Part shown: positions 42,123-50,386 of the stretch, piece by piece | Layout: every line of letters starts with the position of its first letter | How positions within the stretch are numbered: the stretch's first letter is position 1 | Assembly (NCBI RefSeq): GCF_013423485.1 | Contig: NZ_JABFFR010000012.1 | Span: forward strand, 1 to 58,842 | Source of the DNA: Azospirillum oleiclasticum | GTDB taxonomy: Bacteria > Pseudomonadota > Alphaproteobacteria > Azospirillales > Azospirillaceae | Direction: 5' to 3' | DNA: 58,842 nt | Notes under the pieces: generated by a model | Told to the model about the DNA's origin: nothing | The model's database searches: none | What the model saw: the letters and a program-made list of their open reading frames with translations, nothing else | Program-made: the position numbers and the translations under genes

Positions 42123-43013
42123 ATGGACCGGTGGCAGGCGATGCGGATCTTCGTGAGGGTGGCGGAGACGGAAAGCTTTGCCGAAGCCGCCCGACACCTG
42201 CACATGAGCGCCCCCGCGGTGACGCGCGCCATCGCAGCCCTGGAGGATGTGATCGGTGCCCGCCTGTTCGTCCGCACCACCCGCTCGGTGAAGATGACCG
42301 AGGCGGGGACACGCTATTTCGACGACTGCCGCCGCATACTGTCCGACATCACGGAAGCCGAGGCGACCGCCGCCGGCTCCTACGCCACGCCATCGGGAAG
42401 GCTGGCCGTCACCGCCTCGGTGCTGTTCGGGCGCATGTATGTCCTGCCGATCATGATCGAGTATCTGGACAGCTACCCCACGATGTCCGGCCGGACCTTC
42501 TTCGTCGATCGTCCGGTCAACATCGTCGAGGAGGGCATCGACGTTGCGGTGCGCATCGGCCACCTCCCGGATTCGGGCTTCACGGCGATCAAGGTCGGCA
42601 CGATCCGCCGTGTGATCTGCGGCTCTCCCGGATACTTTGAAAAGCACGGCGTTCCGACCGTGCCGGCCGATCTGAAAAACCATCGCATCATCGCGTCGAC
42701 GGGCGCCTGGGCTTCACCGGAGTGGCGGTTCGCCGGGGATCAGCGGGTGACGATCGACTCCGTTCTGCAATGCAACACAAACGACGCGGCGATCGCAACC
42801 GCCGCCGCCGGCTGGGGCCTGACCAGGGTTCTCCATTACCAGATAGGCCCGGCGCTGTTGAACGGCGATCTGCGGATCGTGCTCGCCGACCATGAGGAAC
42901 CGCCGCTTCCGATCCACCTGCTTCACCCGGAAGGCCGGCACGCTCCCGCCAAGGTGAGGGCCTTCGTCGACCTGGCGATCTCCCGGCTCCGCGGGAACCC
43001 GTTTCTGAACTGA
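42123..43013 (+). CDS. LysR family transcriptional regulator
   Basis: A 296-residue LysR regulator of the CrgA/AphB-like branch. The helix-turn-helix is SFAEAARHLHMSAPAVTRAIAALEDVIGARLFVRTTRSVKMT; the effector domain begins near residue 90 (GRLAVTASVLFGRMYVLP). It is divergent from the gst-flavoprotein operon and is its likely regulator. The start ATG follows GGAAAGGTGCTACACGC without a strong Shine-Dalgarno. Confidence 0.92.
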   Translation: MDRWQAMRIFVRVAETESFAEAARHLHMSAPAVTRAIAALEDVIGARLFVRTTRSVKMTEAGTRYFDDCRRILSDITEAEATAAGSYATPSGRLAVTASVLFGRMYVLPIMIEYLDSYPTMSGRTFFVDRPVNIVEEGIDVAVRIGHLPDSGFTAIKVGTIRRVICGSPGYFEKHGVPTVPADLKNHRIIASTGAWASPEWRFAGDQRVTIDSVLQCNTNDAAIATAAAGWGLTRVLHYQIGPALLNGDLRIVLADHEEPPLPIHLLHPEGRHAPAKVRAFVDLAISRLRGNPFLN

Positions 43014-43033
43014 CCGTCGCCGGCGTGGCGCGA

Positions 43034-43639
43034 TCAGCGCGGCGCCGGCGTGGTCAGCGCATCCCAGGCGGCCATCGCGCGGTCCACGATGCCGTGCAGC
43101 ACGGCGGCGGAGGCGCCGTCGCGCGCCTGGATCGAGAGCCCCTCCAGCACCGCCGTGTAGAAGGCCGCAAGCCCGTCGGGATCGGCGCCGGACGGCAGGT
43201 CACCGTCGGCGATGGCGCGCCGCAGCCGATCGCGGAGCTGATGCTGGCCACGCACGCGCCATTCGGACAGGTGCCGGCGGACCTCCTCGCTGTCGGGGCT
43301 GCCGATGGTGGCGGACAACACGATCATGCAGCCGGGCGGGTTGCCGACCTCCGCGCACGCGCTGGCGTTGGCGCGCAGCATGCCCTCGACGGCCGCGCGC
43401 GCCGTCGGCGCCTCGATGACCGCGCGGGACGCCGGAGCGCCGGCGGTCGAATCGTAGAGCGCCACCGCCTCCTCGAACAGCATCCGCTTGCTGCCGAACG
43501 CGGCGTAGAAGCTTGGCCGGTTGATGCCCATGGCGTCCGTGAGATCGTTGAGCGTCGTGCCTTCGTAGCCGTACCGCCAGAACAGCTCCATGGCGCGCCG
43601 GAGCATCTCCGCACGGTCGAATTTTCGCGGGCGTGCCAT
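43034..43639 (-). CDS. TetR family transcriptional regulator
   Basis: A 201-residue TetR-type repressor. The N-terminal DNA-binding helices read FWRYGYEGTTLNDLTDAMGINRPSFYAAFGSK; the C-terminal domain has GNPPGCMIVLSA, typical of the AcrR/YxaF-like subgroup that responds to small hydrophobic compounds. It is divergent from the SDR and sugE-like genes. ATG 43639 starts MARPRKF, the usual N-terminus; the upstream ATG at 43651 is less likely. Confidence 0.93.
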   Translation of the reverse strand: MARPRKFDRAEMLRRAMELFWRYGYEGTTLNDLTDAMGINRPSFYAAFGSKRMLFEEAVALYDSTAGAPASRAVIEAPTARAAVEGMLRANASACAEVGNPPGCMIVLSATIGSPDSEEVRRHLSEWRVRGQHQLRDRLRRAIADGDLPSGADPDGLAAFYTAVLEGLSIQARDGASAAVLHGIVDRAMAAWDALTTPAPR

Positions 43640-43657
43640 GGCGTCCACCACTGGGTT

Positions 43658-43677
43658 TTATACTGATCCGAACATAA
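43658..43677. promoter_or_regulatory. Candidate TetR operator A
   Basis: TTATACTGATCCGAACATAA, an imperfect dyad (TTAT..ATAA) 19 bp before the tetR ATG. Read on the minus strand it resembles site B. Confidence 0.45.
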
Positions 43678-43710
43678 CGCCTTGACACCGGGCTGCAAGG
43701 CTGCGATCCA

Positions 43711-43732
43711 TAATGTACCGATATGGACATAA
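43711..43732. promoter_or_regulatory. Candidate TetR operator B
   Basis: Imperfect palindrome with arms TAATGTACC and GGACATAA around GATAT, 12 bp before the SDR ATG. It is the only strong dyad close to that start. Confidence 0.5.
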
Positions 43733-43743
43733 TGGAGGGAAGG

Positions 43744-44478
43744 ATGAGCGTGGGCAAGGTGGCCCTGGTGACGGGCGGCAGCCGGGGAATCGGCGCGGCC
43801 ATCGCCCGGAGGCTGGCGGCGGACGGCATGGATGTGGCGGTGACCTACAGCACAACGCCCGAGCGGGCGCACGGGGTCGTGGCCGGGATCGGGTCCATGG
43901 GGCGGCGCGGCCTTGCCATCCGTGCCGACAGCGCCGGGCCGACCGACGTGGTCGAGGCGGTGGAGCGCACGGTTCGCGACCTTGGTCGCATCGATGTGCT
44001 GGTGAACAACGCCGGCATCTTCCCCTTCGGCCCGGTCGAGGAGGTGACGCTCGAACAGATCGACCGGACGTTGGCGATCCACGTCCGCGCCGCGTTCCTC
44101 GCCTCCCAGGCGGCGTTGCGCCACATGGGGGAGGGCGGGCGCATCATCTCCATCGGGTCCTGCCTGGCCGAGCGTGTGCCGCACGGCGGGGTGACGCTCT
44201 ACACCATGAGCAAGTCGGCGCTGATCGGCTTCACACGGGGTCTGGCGCGCGACGTCGGCTCGCGGGGGATCACCGTCAATCTGATCCAACCCGGCTCCAC
44301 GGACACCGACATGAACCCGGCCGACGGGCCGGGCGCCGGTGACCAGCGCGCGCTGTCCGCCCTCGGCCACTTCGCCGAGCCCGAGGACATCGCCGCCATG
44401 GTGGGCTTCCTCGCCGGCCCGCAAGGACGCTTCGTCACCGGCGCGCAGCTGGTGGTGGACGGCGGAGCGAACGCGTAA
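43744..44478 (+). CDS. SDR family oxidoreductase
   Basis: A 244-residue classical short-chain dehydrogenase/reductase. Cofactor motif TGGSRGIGAAIA, structural NNAG, and the active site with Ser (IISIGSCLAE) and Tyr/Lys (LYTMSKSAL) are present, as is the C-terminal IQPGSTDT. It resembles 3-oxoacyl-reductase/BdcA-like enzymes of unknown substrate. GGAGGGAAGG directly precedes ATG 43744. It is 20 bp upstream of the sugE-like gene and divergent from tetR, forming a small inducible unit. Confidence 0.93.
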   Translation: MSVGKVALVTGGSRGIGAAIARRLAADGMDVAVTYSTTPERAHGVVAGIGSMGRRGLAIRADSAGPTDVVEAVERTVRDLGRIDVLVNNAGIFPFGPVEEVTLEQIDRTLAIHVRAAFLASQAALRHMGEGGRIISIGSCLAERVPHGGVTLYTMSKSALIGFTRGLARDVGSRGITVNLIQPGSTDTDMNPADGPGAGDQRALSALGHFAEPEDIAAMVGFLAGPQGRFVTGAQLVVDGGANA

Positions 44479-44498
44479 CCGGACAGGGAGATCGGCCC

Positions 44499-44813
44499 AT
44501 GGCCTGGATCCTGCTCGTCGCCGCCGGCCTTCTGGAGATCGTCTGGGCGTTGGCGCTCAAACAGGCCGATGGTCTGACACGGTTCTGGCCCAGCCTGCTG
44601 GGCATCGGTACGGCGGGGCTCAGCCTAGCCCTGCTGGCCCTGTCGCTGCGCAGCCTTCCCGTGGGCACGGCTTACGCGGTGTGGGTCGGCATCGGCACCC
44701 TCGGCGTGGCGCTCGCCGGGATCATCGCTCTGGGCGAGAGCGTGTCGGTGTTCCGGGTGATCTGCCTGATGCTGATCGTCACCGGTGTCGCCGGCCTGAA
44801 GTTCGCGGAGTGA
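44499..44813 (+). CDS. sugE: SMR transporter of the SugE/Gdx type
   Basis: A 104-residue small multidrug resistance protein with four helices. The essential membrane Glu is in GLLEIVWALALKQADG; the W-A-x4-K pattern that follows favours the SugE/Gdx branch (guanidinium export) over EmrE, as does the order SLPVGTAYAVWVGIGTLG. Whether it exports guanidinium or quaternary ammonium is not settled. No guanidine riboswitch is visible upstream. It follows the SDR gene in a TetR-controlled unit. Confidence 0.9.
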   Translation: MAWILLVAAGLLEIVWALALKQADGLTRFWPSLLGIGTAGLSLALLALSLRSLPVGTAYAVWVGIGTLGVALAGIIALGESVSVFRVICLMLIVTGVAGLKFAE

Positions 44814-44859
44814 CCGGAGGCGGCCGTCGCGGTGTCGGGCGCGCCTCCCGCCGGATCGG

Positions 44860-45210
44860 TCAGGCGGCCGCGGCGGTCACCACCACCTCGATCAGGATCT
44901 TCGGGTCGCCCAGGTCGGCCACACCGATGGTCGCGCGGGCCGGCAGGTCGTCGCCGTCCAGCCATTCCAGCCACGCGGCGTTCATCTCGTCCTTCGCCGC
45001 CATGTTCGTGATGAAGAGCTGGGCGGACAGCAGCCTCGTCCTGTCGGTGCCGGCCATCGCCAGCACCGCGTCCAGCTTGCGGCAAATCTGCCGGGTCTGG
45101 TCCTGCATGCCGACGGTCACGTCGTCCGCGATGATGCCGCCGAGGAACACGATGCCGTTGTGCTCGACGGCGCGGTGCATGATCTTCGTCTTTTCGATGC
45201 GCTTGACCAC
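44860..45210 (-). CDS. RidA family protein (enamine/imine deaminase), copy 1
   Basis: A 116-residue RidA/YjgF/Rid protein. The key Arg is in ARATIGVADL and the conserved Glu in LIEVVVTA. Such proteins hydrolyse reactive imines or enamines released by flavin and PLP enzymes. It is the last gene of the ten-gene operon that begins at 53485, and lies 39 bp after a second RidA gene. This placement fits clearance of the imine made by the FAD enzymes upstream. Confidence 0.92.
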   Translation of the reverse strand: MVKRIEKTKIMHRAVEHNGIVFLGGIIADDVTVGMQDQTRQICRKLDAVLAMAGTDRTRLLSAQLFITNMAAKDEMNAAWLEWLDGDDLPARATIGVADLGDPKILIEVVVTAAAA

Positions 45211-45249
45211 AAGTCTCTCCTGTCTGGTGGAACGGGCGGTGCCGGGCGC

Positions 45250-45597
45250 TCAGCGCGCCGCGATCACCTGGATCTCGACGAGGTATTCGGGGGCGGCGAG
45301 CCGCGCCTCGACGGTGGCGCGGGCGGGGGTGTTGGCGGGATCGACCCAGCCGTCCCACGCCCGGTTCATCGCCGCGAAGCCGGCCATGTCGGCCAGATAG
45401 ACGGTGGCGGTCAGCAGGCGGCTCTTGTCGGTGCCGGCCTGGGCCAGCAACTCGTCGATCTGGCGCAGCACGTCGCGGGTCTGCGATTCCACGTCGGTGG
45501 AGCCGTCGTCGGCGATCTGGCCGGCCAGATAGACGGTGTCGTTGTGGATGACCATCTCGCTCATCCGCGGGCCGGGGTGGACGCGCTGTATCGGCAC
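45250..45597 (-). CDS. RidA family protein, copy 2
   Basis: A 115-residue RidA protein with ARATVEARLAAPEYLVEIQVIA carrying the Arg and Glu of the active site, and HNDTVYLAGQIADD near the N-terminus. The start is GTG 45597, giving the usual PIQRVHPGPRMSE beginning; ATG 45564 would remove the conserved first strand. GGAG lies ten bases upstream. It is 38 bp after the FAD oxidoreductase gene. Confidence 0.9.
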   Translation of the reverse strand: MPIQRVHPGPRMSEMVIHNDTVYLAGQIADDGSTDVESQTRDVLRQIDELLAQAGTDKSRLLTATVYLADMAGFAAMNRAWDGWVDPANTPARATVEARLAAPEYLVEIQVIAAR

Positions 45598-45635
45598 GGG
45601 GTCGGTTCTCCAGGCTGGGAAGGGGGGAGGGCGGC

Positions 45636-46757
45636 TCAGGCCGCCGCGGCTGACTGGCGGAAACGCCGGATGTCGAAGGAGTCGATGGGCAGGTCCGTCC
45701 GGCCCGCCGTCACCAGATCGGCCAGGATCCGGCCGACCACGGGGCCGAGCTGGAAACCGTGGGCGGAGAAGCCGAAGGCGTGGAACGCTCCCTCCTCCGT
45801 CCCGCTCGGGCCGATCACCGGGATGTCGTCGGGCATGCGCGCCTCGATGCCCGCCCAGGCGCGGTTGATGGTGGCGTCGCGCATGATCGGGAACAGGTCC
45901 CACACCGTGCGTGCGTTGATGGCGAGCTTGGCGAAGTCGAGCTCCGTCCGGTTCTCGTCATGGGCCGCCCGCCCGCGCATGCCGCCGCCGATCAGCACGG
46001 TGCCGTTGGGGAACTGCTTGAACGACAGCGTGCGCCCGGTCGCCCCCACCACCGGTTTCAGGAAGGGCGGCACGCGGTGGGTGATCATCAGCATGGGCGC
46101 GATTACCTCCAGCGGCACCGGCTCGCCGAGCTGGGCGGCGATGCGGTCGGCCCAGGCGCCAGCGCAGTTGAGCAGCACCGGCGCCTCGAAGCGGCGGTCG
46201 TCGGCCGTCTCCACGCACCAGTTCCGCCCCGCGCGCGCCACCCGCACCGCCGCCGCCCCCTCCTCGAAACGGGCGCCGAGGCTGGCGGCCTTGCGGCGGA
46301 AGGCGAAGGTGGTGCGGTAGGGAATGGCCGCACCGTCCCGCCGCGAGACCAGCGCACCCACGCAATGGCCGGAAATGGCGGGAACCAGCCGGCGCAGCTC
46401 CGCCCGGTCCACCACCTCCTCGTGCGTGAAGCCGAGCGCTGTGAGCTGGTCGGAGCGGGCGCGGCAGGCGGCCAGCTCCTCCTCCGTCTCGGCGACGCGG
46501 ATCTGGCCGTGGCTCTCGAAGCCGCAGTCGTCGTCGACCAGCTCGGCGATGCGGTGCCAGATCGCCATCGAGGCGACGGACAGCGGCACCTCCGCAAGGT
46601 GCCGCCCGAGCTGCCGCACCCCGCCCGCGTTGACGCCGGAGGCGTGGCGGCCGGCGTGGTCCTTCTCCAGCACCCGCACGGACACGCCGCGCATCGCCAG
46701 ATGAAGCGCCGCGGAACAGCCGTGCAGGCCGCCGCCGATGACGAGGACGTCGGTCAC
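45636..46757 (-). CDS. DadA/SoxB-like FAD-dependent oxidoreductase (second beta-type enzyme)
   Basis: A 373-residue DAO-family flavoprotein. The FAD motif VLVIGGGLHGCSAALHLA is at the N-terminus, HASGVNAGGVRQLGRH follows, and the C-terminus has FGFSAHGFQLGPVVGRILADLV. It belongs with D-amino-acid, sarcosine and hydroxyproline dehydrogenases. Its ATG overlaps the alpha-subunit stop (46754-46757, ATGA). It is the second such enzyme in the operon, so it may be a second beta subunit or a separate oxidase. Confidence 0.9.
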   Translation of the reverse strand: MTDVLVIGGGLHGCSAALHLAMRGVSVRVLEKDHAGRHASGVNAGGVRQLGRHLAEVPLSVASMAIWHRIAELVDDDCGFESHGQIRVAETEEELAACRARSDQLTALGFTHEEVVDRAELRRLVPAISGHCVGALVSRRDGAAIPYRTTFAFRRKAASLGARFEEGAAAVRVARAGRNWCVETADDRRFEAPVLLNCAGAWADRIAAQLGEPVPLEVIAPMLMITHRVPPFLKPVVGATGRTLSFKQFPNGTVLIGGGMRGRAAHDENRTELDFAKLAINARTVWDLFPIMRDATINRAWAGIEARMPDDIPVIGPSGTEEGAFHAFGFSAHGFQLGPVVGRILADLVTAGRTDLPIDSFDIRRFRQSAAAA

Positions 46758-48163
46758 GGGTGCAGCACGGCGTGGATCTCATCCTCGCTCTTGGGCAGCG
46801 AGGCGAGTTCGGCCAGCGTGATCGGCTTCACCGGCGGGCGCAGGCGGTAATAGCCGACCTCCGCCGGGGAGACGCCGCGGGCGTCGGCGATGACCTCCGT
46901 CACCGTCGGCCCGCAGAGCCGTCCCTGGCACGGCCCCATGCCGCAGCGCAGGAATGATTTCGCCTGGTTCGGTCCGCCGACGCCCAGCCGCACGGCATCG
47001 CGCACCTGGCCCGCGGTGACCTCCTCGCAGCGGCAGACGATGGTGTCGTCCTTCGGCACGCGGAAGTCGGGGCCCGGCTGGTAGAGCGTGTCCAGGAACA
47101 TGCGCCCGCGCTGCGCTTCCGCCAGTGCCGCGCGGTGGGTCGCGGCCTCCCGGTCCCGCTCCTCCGGCCCGATGGCGCCCAGCCGGTGCAGGGCACCCAG
47201 CGCCGCCAGCCGGCCGCGGTGCTCCGCCGCCACGGCACCGGCGATGCCGGCGCCATCACCGGCGATGGAGACGCCCTCGACCGAGGACGCCCCCCATTCG
47301 TCCACCGTCGGCACCCAGCAGCGCTGGATCTCGTCCCAGTGCTGGCCGCAGCCGGTGGCGTTGGCGAGGTTGATGTTGGGGATGACGCCCTGGTGCAGCA
47401 GCAGCGTGTCGGCCGGCAAGCTGCGCTCCGGCCCGCCGCCCTGGCGGAAGGCCACGGATCGCAACGCACCGTCGCCCACCGCACGCAGATCCGTGACGTT
47501 GCCGATGACCTTGACCTTGCGCCGCACGTCCAGCAGCAGCGCCGCACCCTTGCCCAGATAGGGGGAGCGCAGGAATCCCGGCATATGCCGCAGGGCCGCC
47601 CGCCAGTTCCCGCCGGGTGTGGTGTCGAGGATGGCGTCGATGCGCGCCCCGGCGCGCAGATACTGCCACGCCAGCAACCACAGCAGCGGCCCGGTCCCCG
47701 CCATCACCAGCCGGCCCGACGGCACCAGGGCGGAGGATTTCAGCAGGATCTGTGCGGCTCCGGCCCCCATCACGCCCGGAAGCGTCCAGCCGGGGATTGG
47801 AAAGGGCCGCTCCAGCGCCCCGGTCGCCAGGATGATGTGCTTCACGGGCAGGATGCGCGCCGCACCGTCCCGCGACAGCCCGATCTCCAGGGCGCGCGAG
47901 ACGCTCCACACCGTGGTGCCGGGCCGGTACGCCGCGCCGCTGTCCCGGAACGGTCCCACCAGATCGGCGCCGTGCCAGTAATCGCCCCCCAGGATGCCGG
48001 GGTTGCGCACCGGGTTGCGGGTCACGGAGCGGTAGATCTGCCCGCCGGGGACCGGTTGCTCGTCCAGCAGCACGGTGGTCAGGCCGCGCTCCGCCGCCAG
48101 GGTCGCGGCGGCGAGGCCGGCCGGACCCGCCCCGATCACGGCAAGGTCGTAGCGTGTCGTCAT
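46754..48163 (-). CDS. FAD/NAD(P) oxidoreductase alpha subunit with BFD-type 2Fe-2S domain
   Basis: A 469-residue HcnB/OoxA-like subunit. An N-terminal FAD Rossmann motif (AVIGAGPAGLAAATLAA) and an internal dinucleotide motif frame the disulphide-reductase-like fold. The C-terminal part has CRCEEVT and CGMGPCQGRLC, the four-cysteine BFD 2Fe-2S site. In opine oxidases and hydroxyproline dehydrogenases this subunit pairs with a DadA-like beta and a small 2Fe-2S gamma subunit, as here. I use ATG 48163; GTG 48172 overlaps the upstream stop (GTGA) and may be the real coupled start. Confidence 0.9.
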   Translation of the reverse strand: MTTRYDLAVIGAGPAGLAAATLAAERGLTTVLLDEQPVPGGQIYRSVTRNPVRNPGILGGDYWHGADLVGPFRDSGAAYRPGTTVWSVSRALEIGLSRDGAARILPVKHIILATGALERPFPIPGWTLPGVMGAGAAQILLKSSALVPSGRLVMAGTGPLLWLLAWQYLRAGARIDAILDTTPGGNWRAALRHMPGFLRSPYLGKGAALLLDVRRKVKVIGNVTDLRAVGDGALRSVAFRQGGGPERSLPADTLLLHQGVIPNINLANATGCGQHWDEIQRCWVPTVDEWGASSVEGVSIAGDGAGIAGAVAAEHRGRLAALGALHRLGAIGPEERDREAATHRAALAEAQRGRMFLDTLYQPGPDFRVPKDDTIVCRCEEVTAGQVRDAVRLGVGGPNQAKSFLRCGMGPCQGRLCGPTVTEVIADARGVSPAEVGYYRLRPPVKPITLAELASLPKSEDEIHAVLHP

Positions 48164-48168
48164 CTCGG

Positions 48169-48465
48169 TCACCGTGCCGCCTCCCTGGCGCCCTTCTGGG
48201 TCTCGACCCGCATGCCGGGCCGCACCGTCACCTGGCAGCCCTGCCGGTTGCCGACGTCGTCGATGGTGACGAGGCAGTCGAAGCACACGCCCATCATGCA
48301 GAAGGGAGCGCGCGGCGCGCCCGACACCGGGGTGGTCCGGCAGGCCACCACCCCGTTGGCCATCAGCGCGGCGGCGACCGTGTCGCCAGCCAGCGCCTCG
48401 GCCACGCGGCCGTCGATGGTGAAGGACACGCGCTCGCCCGCGGCGTCAGGCAGCCTTTGGAACAT
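48169..48465 (-). CDS. Small 2Fe-2S subunit (gamma) of the amine/imino-acid dehydrogenase
   Basis: A 98-residue ferredoxin-like subunit. The cluster pattern is C-x4-C-x2-C in FCMMGVCFDC, with a further Cys in RQGCQVTV. It corresponds to HcnA or the gamma subunit of opine and proline dehydrogenases and carries electrons between flavins. GGAGG lies four bases before ATG 48465, so the longer open frame to 48543 is not used. It overlaps the end of the DadA-like gene by 20 bases. Confidence 0.92.
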   Translation of the reverse strand: MFQRLPDAAGERVSFTIDGRVAEALAGDTVAAALMANGVVACRTTPVSGAPRAPFCMMGVCFDCLVTIDDVGNRQGCQVTVRPGMRVETQKGAREAAR

Positions 48466-49576
48466 CGAACCTCCGGGCGCTGAAAACGGTGAAATCCTCC
48501 GGCAGCCGGCCGGCCGCGATGTGCGGGGCCAGCGCCAGGGCATGGTTGGCGGCGAGCGTCACGCCGCTGTGGCAGGTGGCGACGAAGGCGCCGGGCGCCG
48601 TCGCCGACTGCTCGTAGATCGGGAAGCCGTCGGGGCTCAGCACCCGCAGGGCCGCCCAGGTCCGCACCACGTTCAGCCGGCCCAGCAGCGGGAAGATGCG
48701 CATGGCGCGCTCGGCGATGGTGGAGCTGACGCCGTTGCGCACGCTGGTGTCGAAGCCGACCTCCTCGAAGCTGTCGCCGATCATCACGCCGCCCTCGTCG
48801 GTCTGGCGGACGTAGCCGACGGGGAACTTCAGGAAGGGCGTCGTCTTCTCCGTCACGATGATGTGGCCGCGCTGCGGACGCACCGGGGCCGACAGCCCGA
48901 CCATCGGGGCTAGCCGCGCGCTGTCGTGCCCGGCGGCCAGCACCAGCTTGCCGGCCGCGACCTCGCCCCCCGCGGTGGTCAGGCGGAAACCGCCGTCCCG
49001 CGGCTCGATCCGCTCCACCCGGTGATTGGGCAGATAGGCAGCGCCGAATTGGGACAGGCCGGTGTGCAGCGCGCGGAACAGCTTCAGCGAGTTGCAGTGC
49101 CCGTCGTGCGGGCAATAGCTGGCGCCGACCACGTCCTTGCCGATGAAGGGCATCTCCTTTGCCACGGCGGCGTGGTCCAGCATCTCGTACGCGTAGCGGA
49201 CCATGGACGGCTGGTTGTGCAGGCGGCTCAACTGCGCCGCGCGCGCCACCACCTCCGCTTCCGACAGCAGCGGCATGAAGCCGCCGGGCCGGTCGTAGCG
49301 GACATCGATGCCGGTCTGCTCGCGCAGCAGCGAGGCGAAGCCGGTCCAGGTGTCGGCGGAACGCTTGGTCCAGCCCGCGTATTCGGGCATGCCCAAGCCC
49401 TTGCCCTGGACCCAGACCAGGGCGAAGTTCCCGCGCGACGGGCGGACGGCGATGTCCCCCTCGTCCAATATGGCGACCTTCTGACCCTCGCGGGCGAGGC
49501 CCCAGGCGATGGCCGACCCGACCAGCCCGCCGCCGACCACGGCGACGTCGTAATCGGGTCTCGATGGATTCGGCAT
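48446..49576 (-). CDS. DadA-like FAD-dependent oxidoreductase (beta subunit)
   Basis: A 376-residue DAO-family flavoprotein. The FAD motif VAVVGGGLVGSAIAWGLA and the C-terminal FVATCHSGVTLAANHALALAPHIA match the beta subunits of octopine/nopaline oxidase, HcnC and D-hydroxyproline dehydrogenases. This is the substrate-oxidising subunit, expected to convert an N-substituted or cyclic amino acid to the imine. It lies directly after the permease genes and before the gamma and alpha subunits. Confidence 0.91.
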   Translation of the reverse strand: MPNPSRPDYDVAVVGGGLVGSAIAWGLAREGQKVAILDEGDIAVRPSRGNFALVWVQGKGLGMPEYAGWTKRSADTWTGFASLLREQTGIDVRYDRPGGFMPLLSEAEVVARAAQLSRLHNQPSMVRYAYEMLDHAAVAKEMPFIGKDVVGASYCPHDGHCNSLKLFRALHTGLSQFGAAYLPNHRVERIEPRDGGFRLTTAGGEVAAGKLVLAAGHDSARLAPMVGLSAPVRPQRGHIIVTEKTTPFLKFPVGYVRQTDEGGVMIGDSFEEVGFDTSVRNGVSSTIAERAMRIFPLLGRLNVVRTWAALRVLSPDGFPIYEQSATAPGAFVATCHSGVTLAANHALALAPHIAAGRLPEDFTVFSARRFDVPKAA

Positions 49577-49585
49577 GACGATCGT

Positions 49586-50386
49586 TCACTCCTGTCCGCG
49601 GCTGACCAGCAGCCGCTCGAGCCCGTAGAGCCGGTCGAGGATCAGCATCGCGCCCACCGTCAGGAAGATCAGCGCCGCCGACACGGCCGCCACCAGCGGG
49701 TCGATGTTGTCCTGGATGTAGAGGAAGAGGCGCACGGGAAGCGTGGTCGTCTCCGGCGAGGCGATGAAGACGGTCATCGTCACCTCGTCGAAACTGTTGA
49801 TGAAGGCCAGCACCCAGCCGCTCGCCACCCCCGGCAGGATCAGCGGCAGCGTCACCCGCCGGAACACCGTCCAGCCCGAGGCACCCAGCGAGGCCGCGGC
49901 GTTCTCGATCGACCGGTCCATCCCGGTGGAGGCGGCCAGGATCAGCCGCAGGGCGAAGGGCAGGATGATGACGACATGGCTCAGCACCAGCCCGGCGAAG
50001 GTGCCGCCCAGCCCGATCTGCGTGAAGAAGCGCAGGAAGGCGATGCCCAGCACGATGTGCGGCACCATCAGCGGCGACAGGAACAACGCCGTGACCGCCT
50101 CCCGTCCGGCGAATTGGTGGCGGGCGATGGCGAGTGCGGCGGGCACCGACACAGCCACCGCGATGGTGGAGGACAGCGCCCCCAGCAGCAGGCTGTCGCG
50201 GAAGGCGCGCATGAATTCCGGGTTGTCGCCGATGGCGCGGAACCAGCGCAGCGACGGCCCGCGGGTCGGCAGCGACAGATAGCCTTCGGGGGTGAAGGCG
50301 ACCACGCACACGATCAGGATCGGCGCCAGCAGGAATCCCAGGAACAACGCGTGGAAGATCAGGGCGATGGGTCCGTTGCGGCTCAT
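49586..50386 (-). CDS. ABC transporter permease, PotC-like
   Basis: A 266-residue permease with six helices. The EAA loop reads IENAAASLGASGWTVFRRVTLPLILPG, followed by FINSFDEVTMTVFIASP, characteristic of PotC. Its ATG overlaps the stop of the other permease (50383-50386, ATGA). It lies nine bases before the DadA-like gene, linking transport and oxidation in one transcript. Confidence 0.94.
   Translation of the reverse strand: MSRNGPIALIFHALFLGFLLAPILIVCVVAFTPEGYLSLPTRGPSLRWFRAIGDNPEFMRAFRDSLLLGALSSTIAVAVSVPAALAIARHQFAGREAVTALFLSPLMVPHIVLGIAFLRFFTQIGLGGTFAGLVLSHVVIILPFALRLILAASTGMDRSIENAAASLGASGWTVFRRVTLPLILPGVASGWVLAFINSFDEVTMTVFIASPETTTLPVRLFLYIQDNIDPLVAAVSAALIFLTVGAMLILDRLYGLERLLVSRGQE

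Noticed and set aside
43682..43714. TTGACA at 43682 paired with CATAAT at 43709 as the SDR promoter
   Set aside because: The spacer would be 21 bases, too long for a sigma70-type promoter, and no better -10 lies at the right distance.
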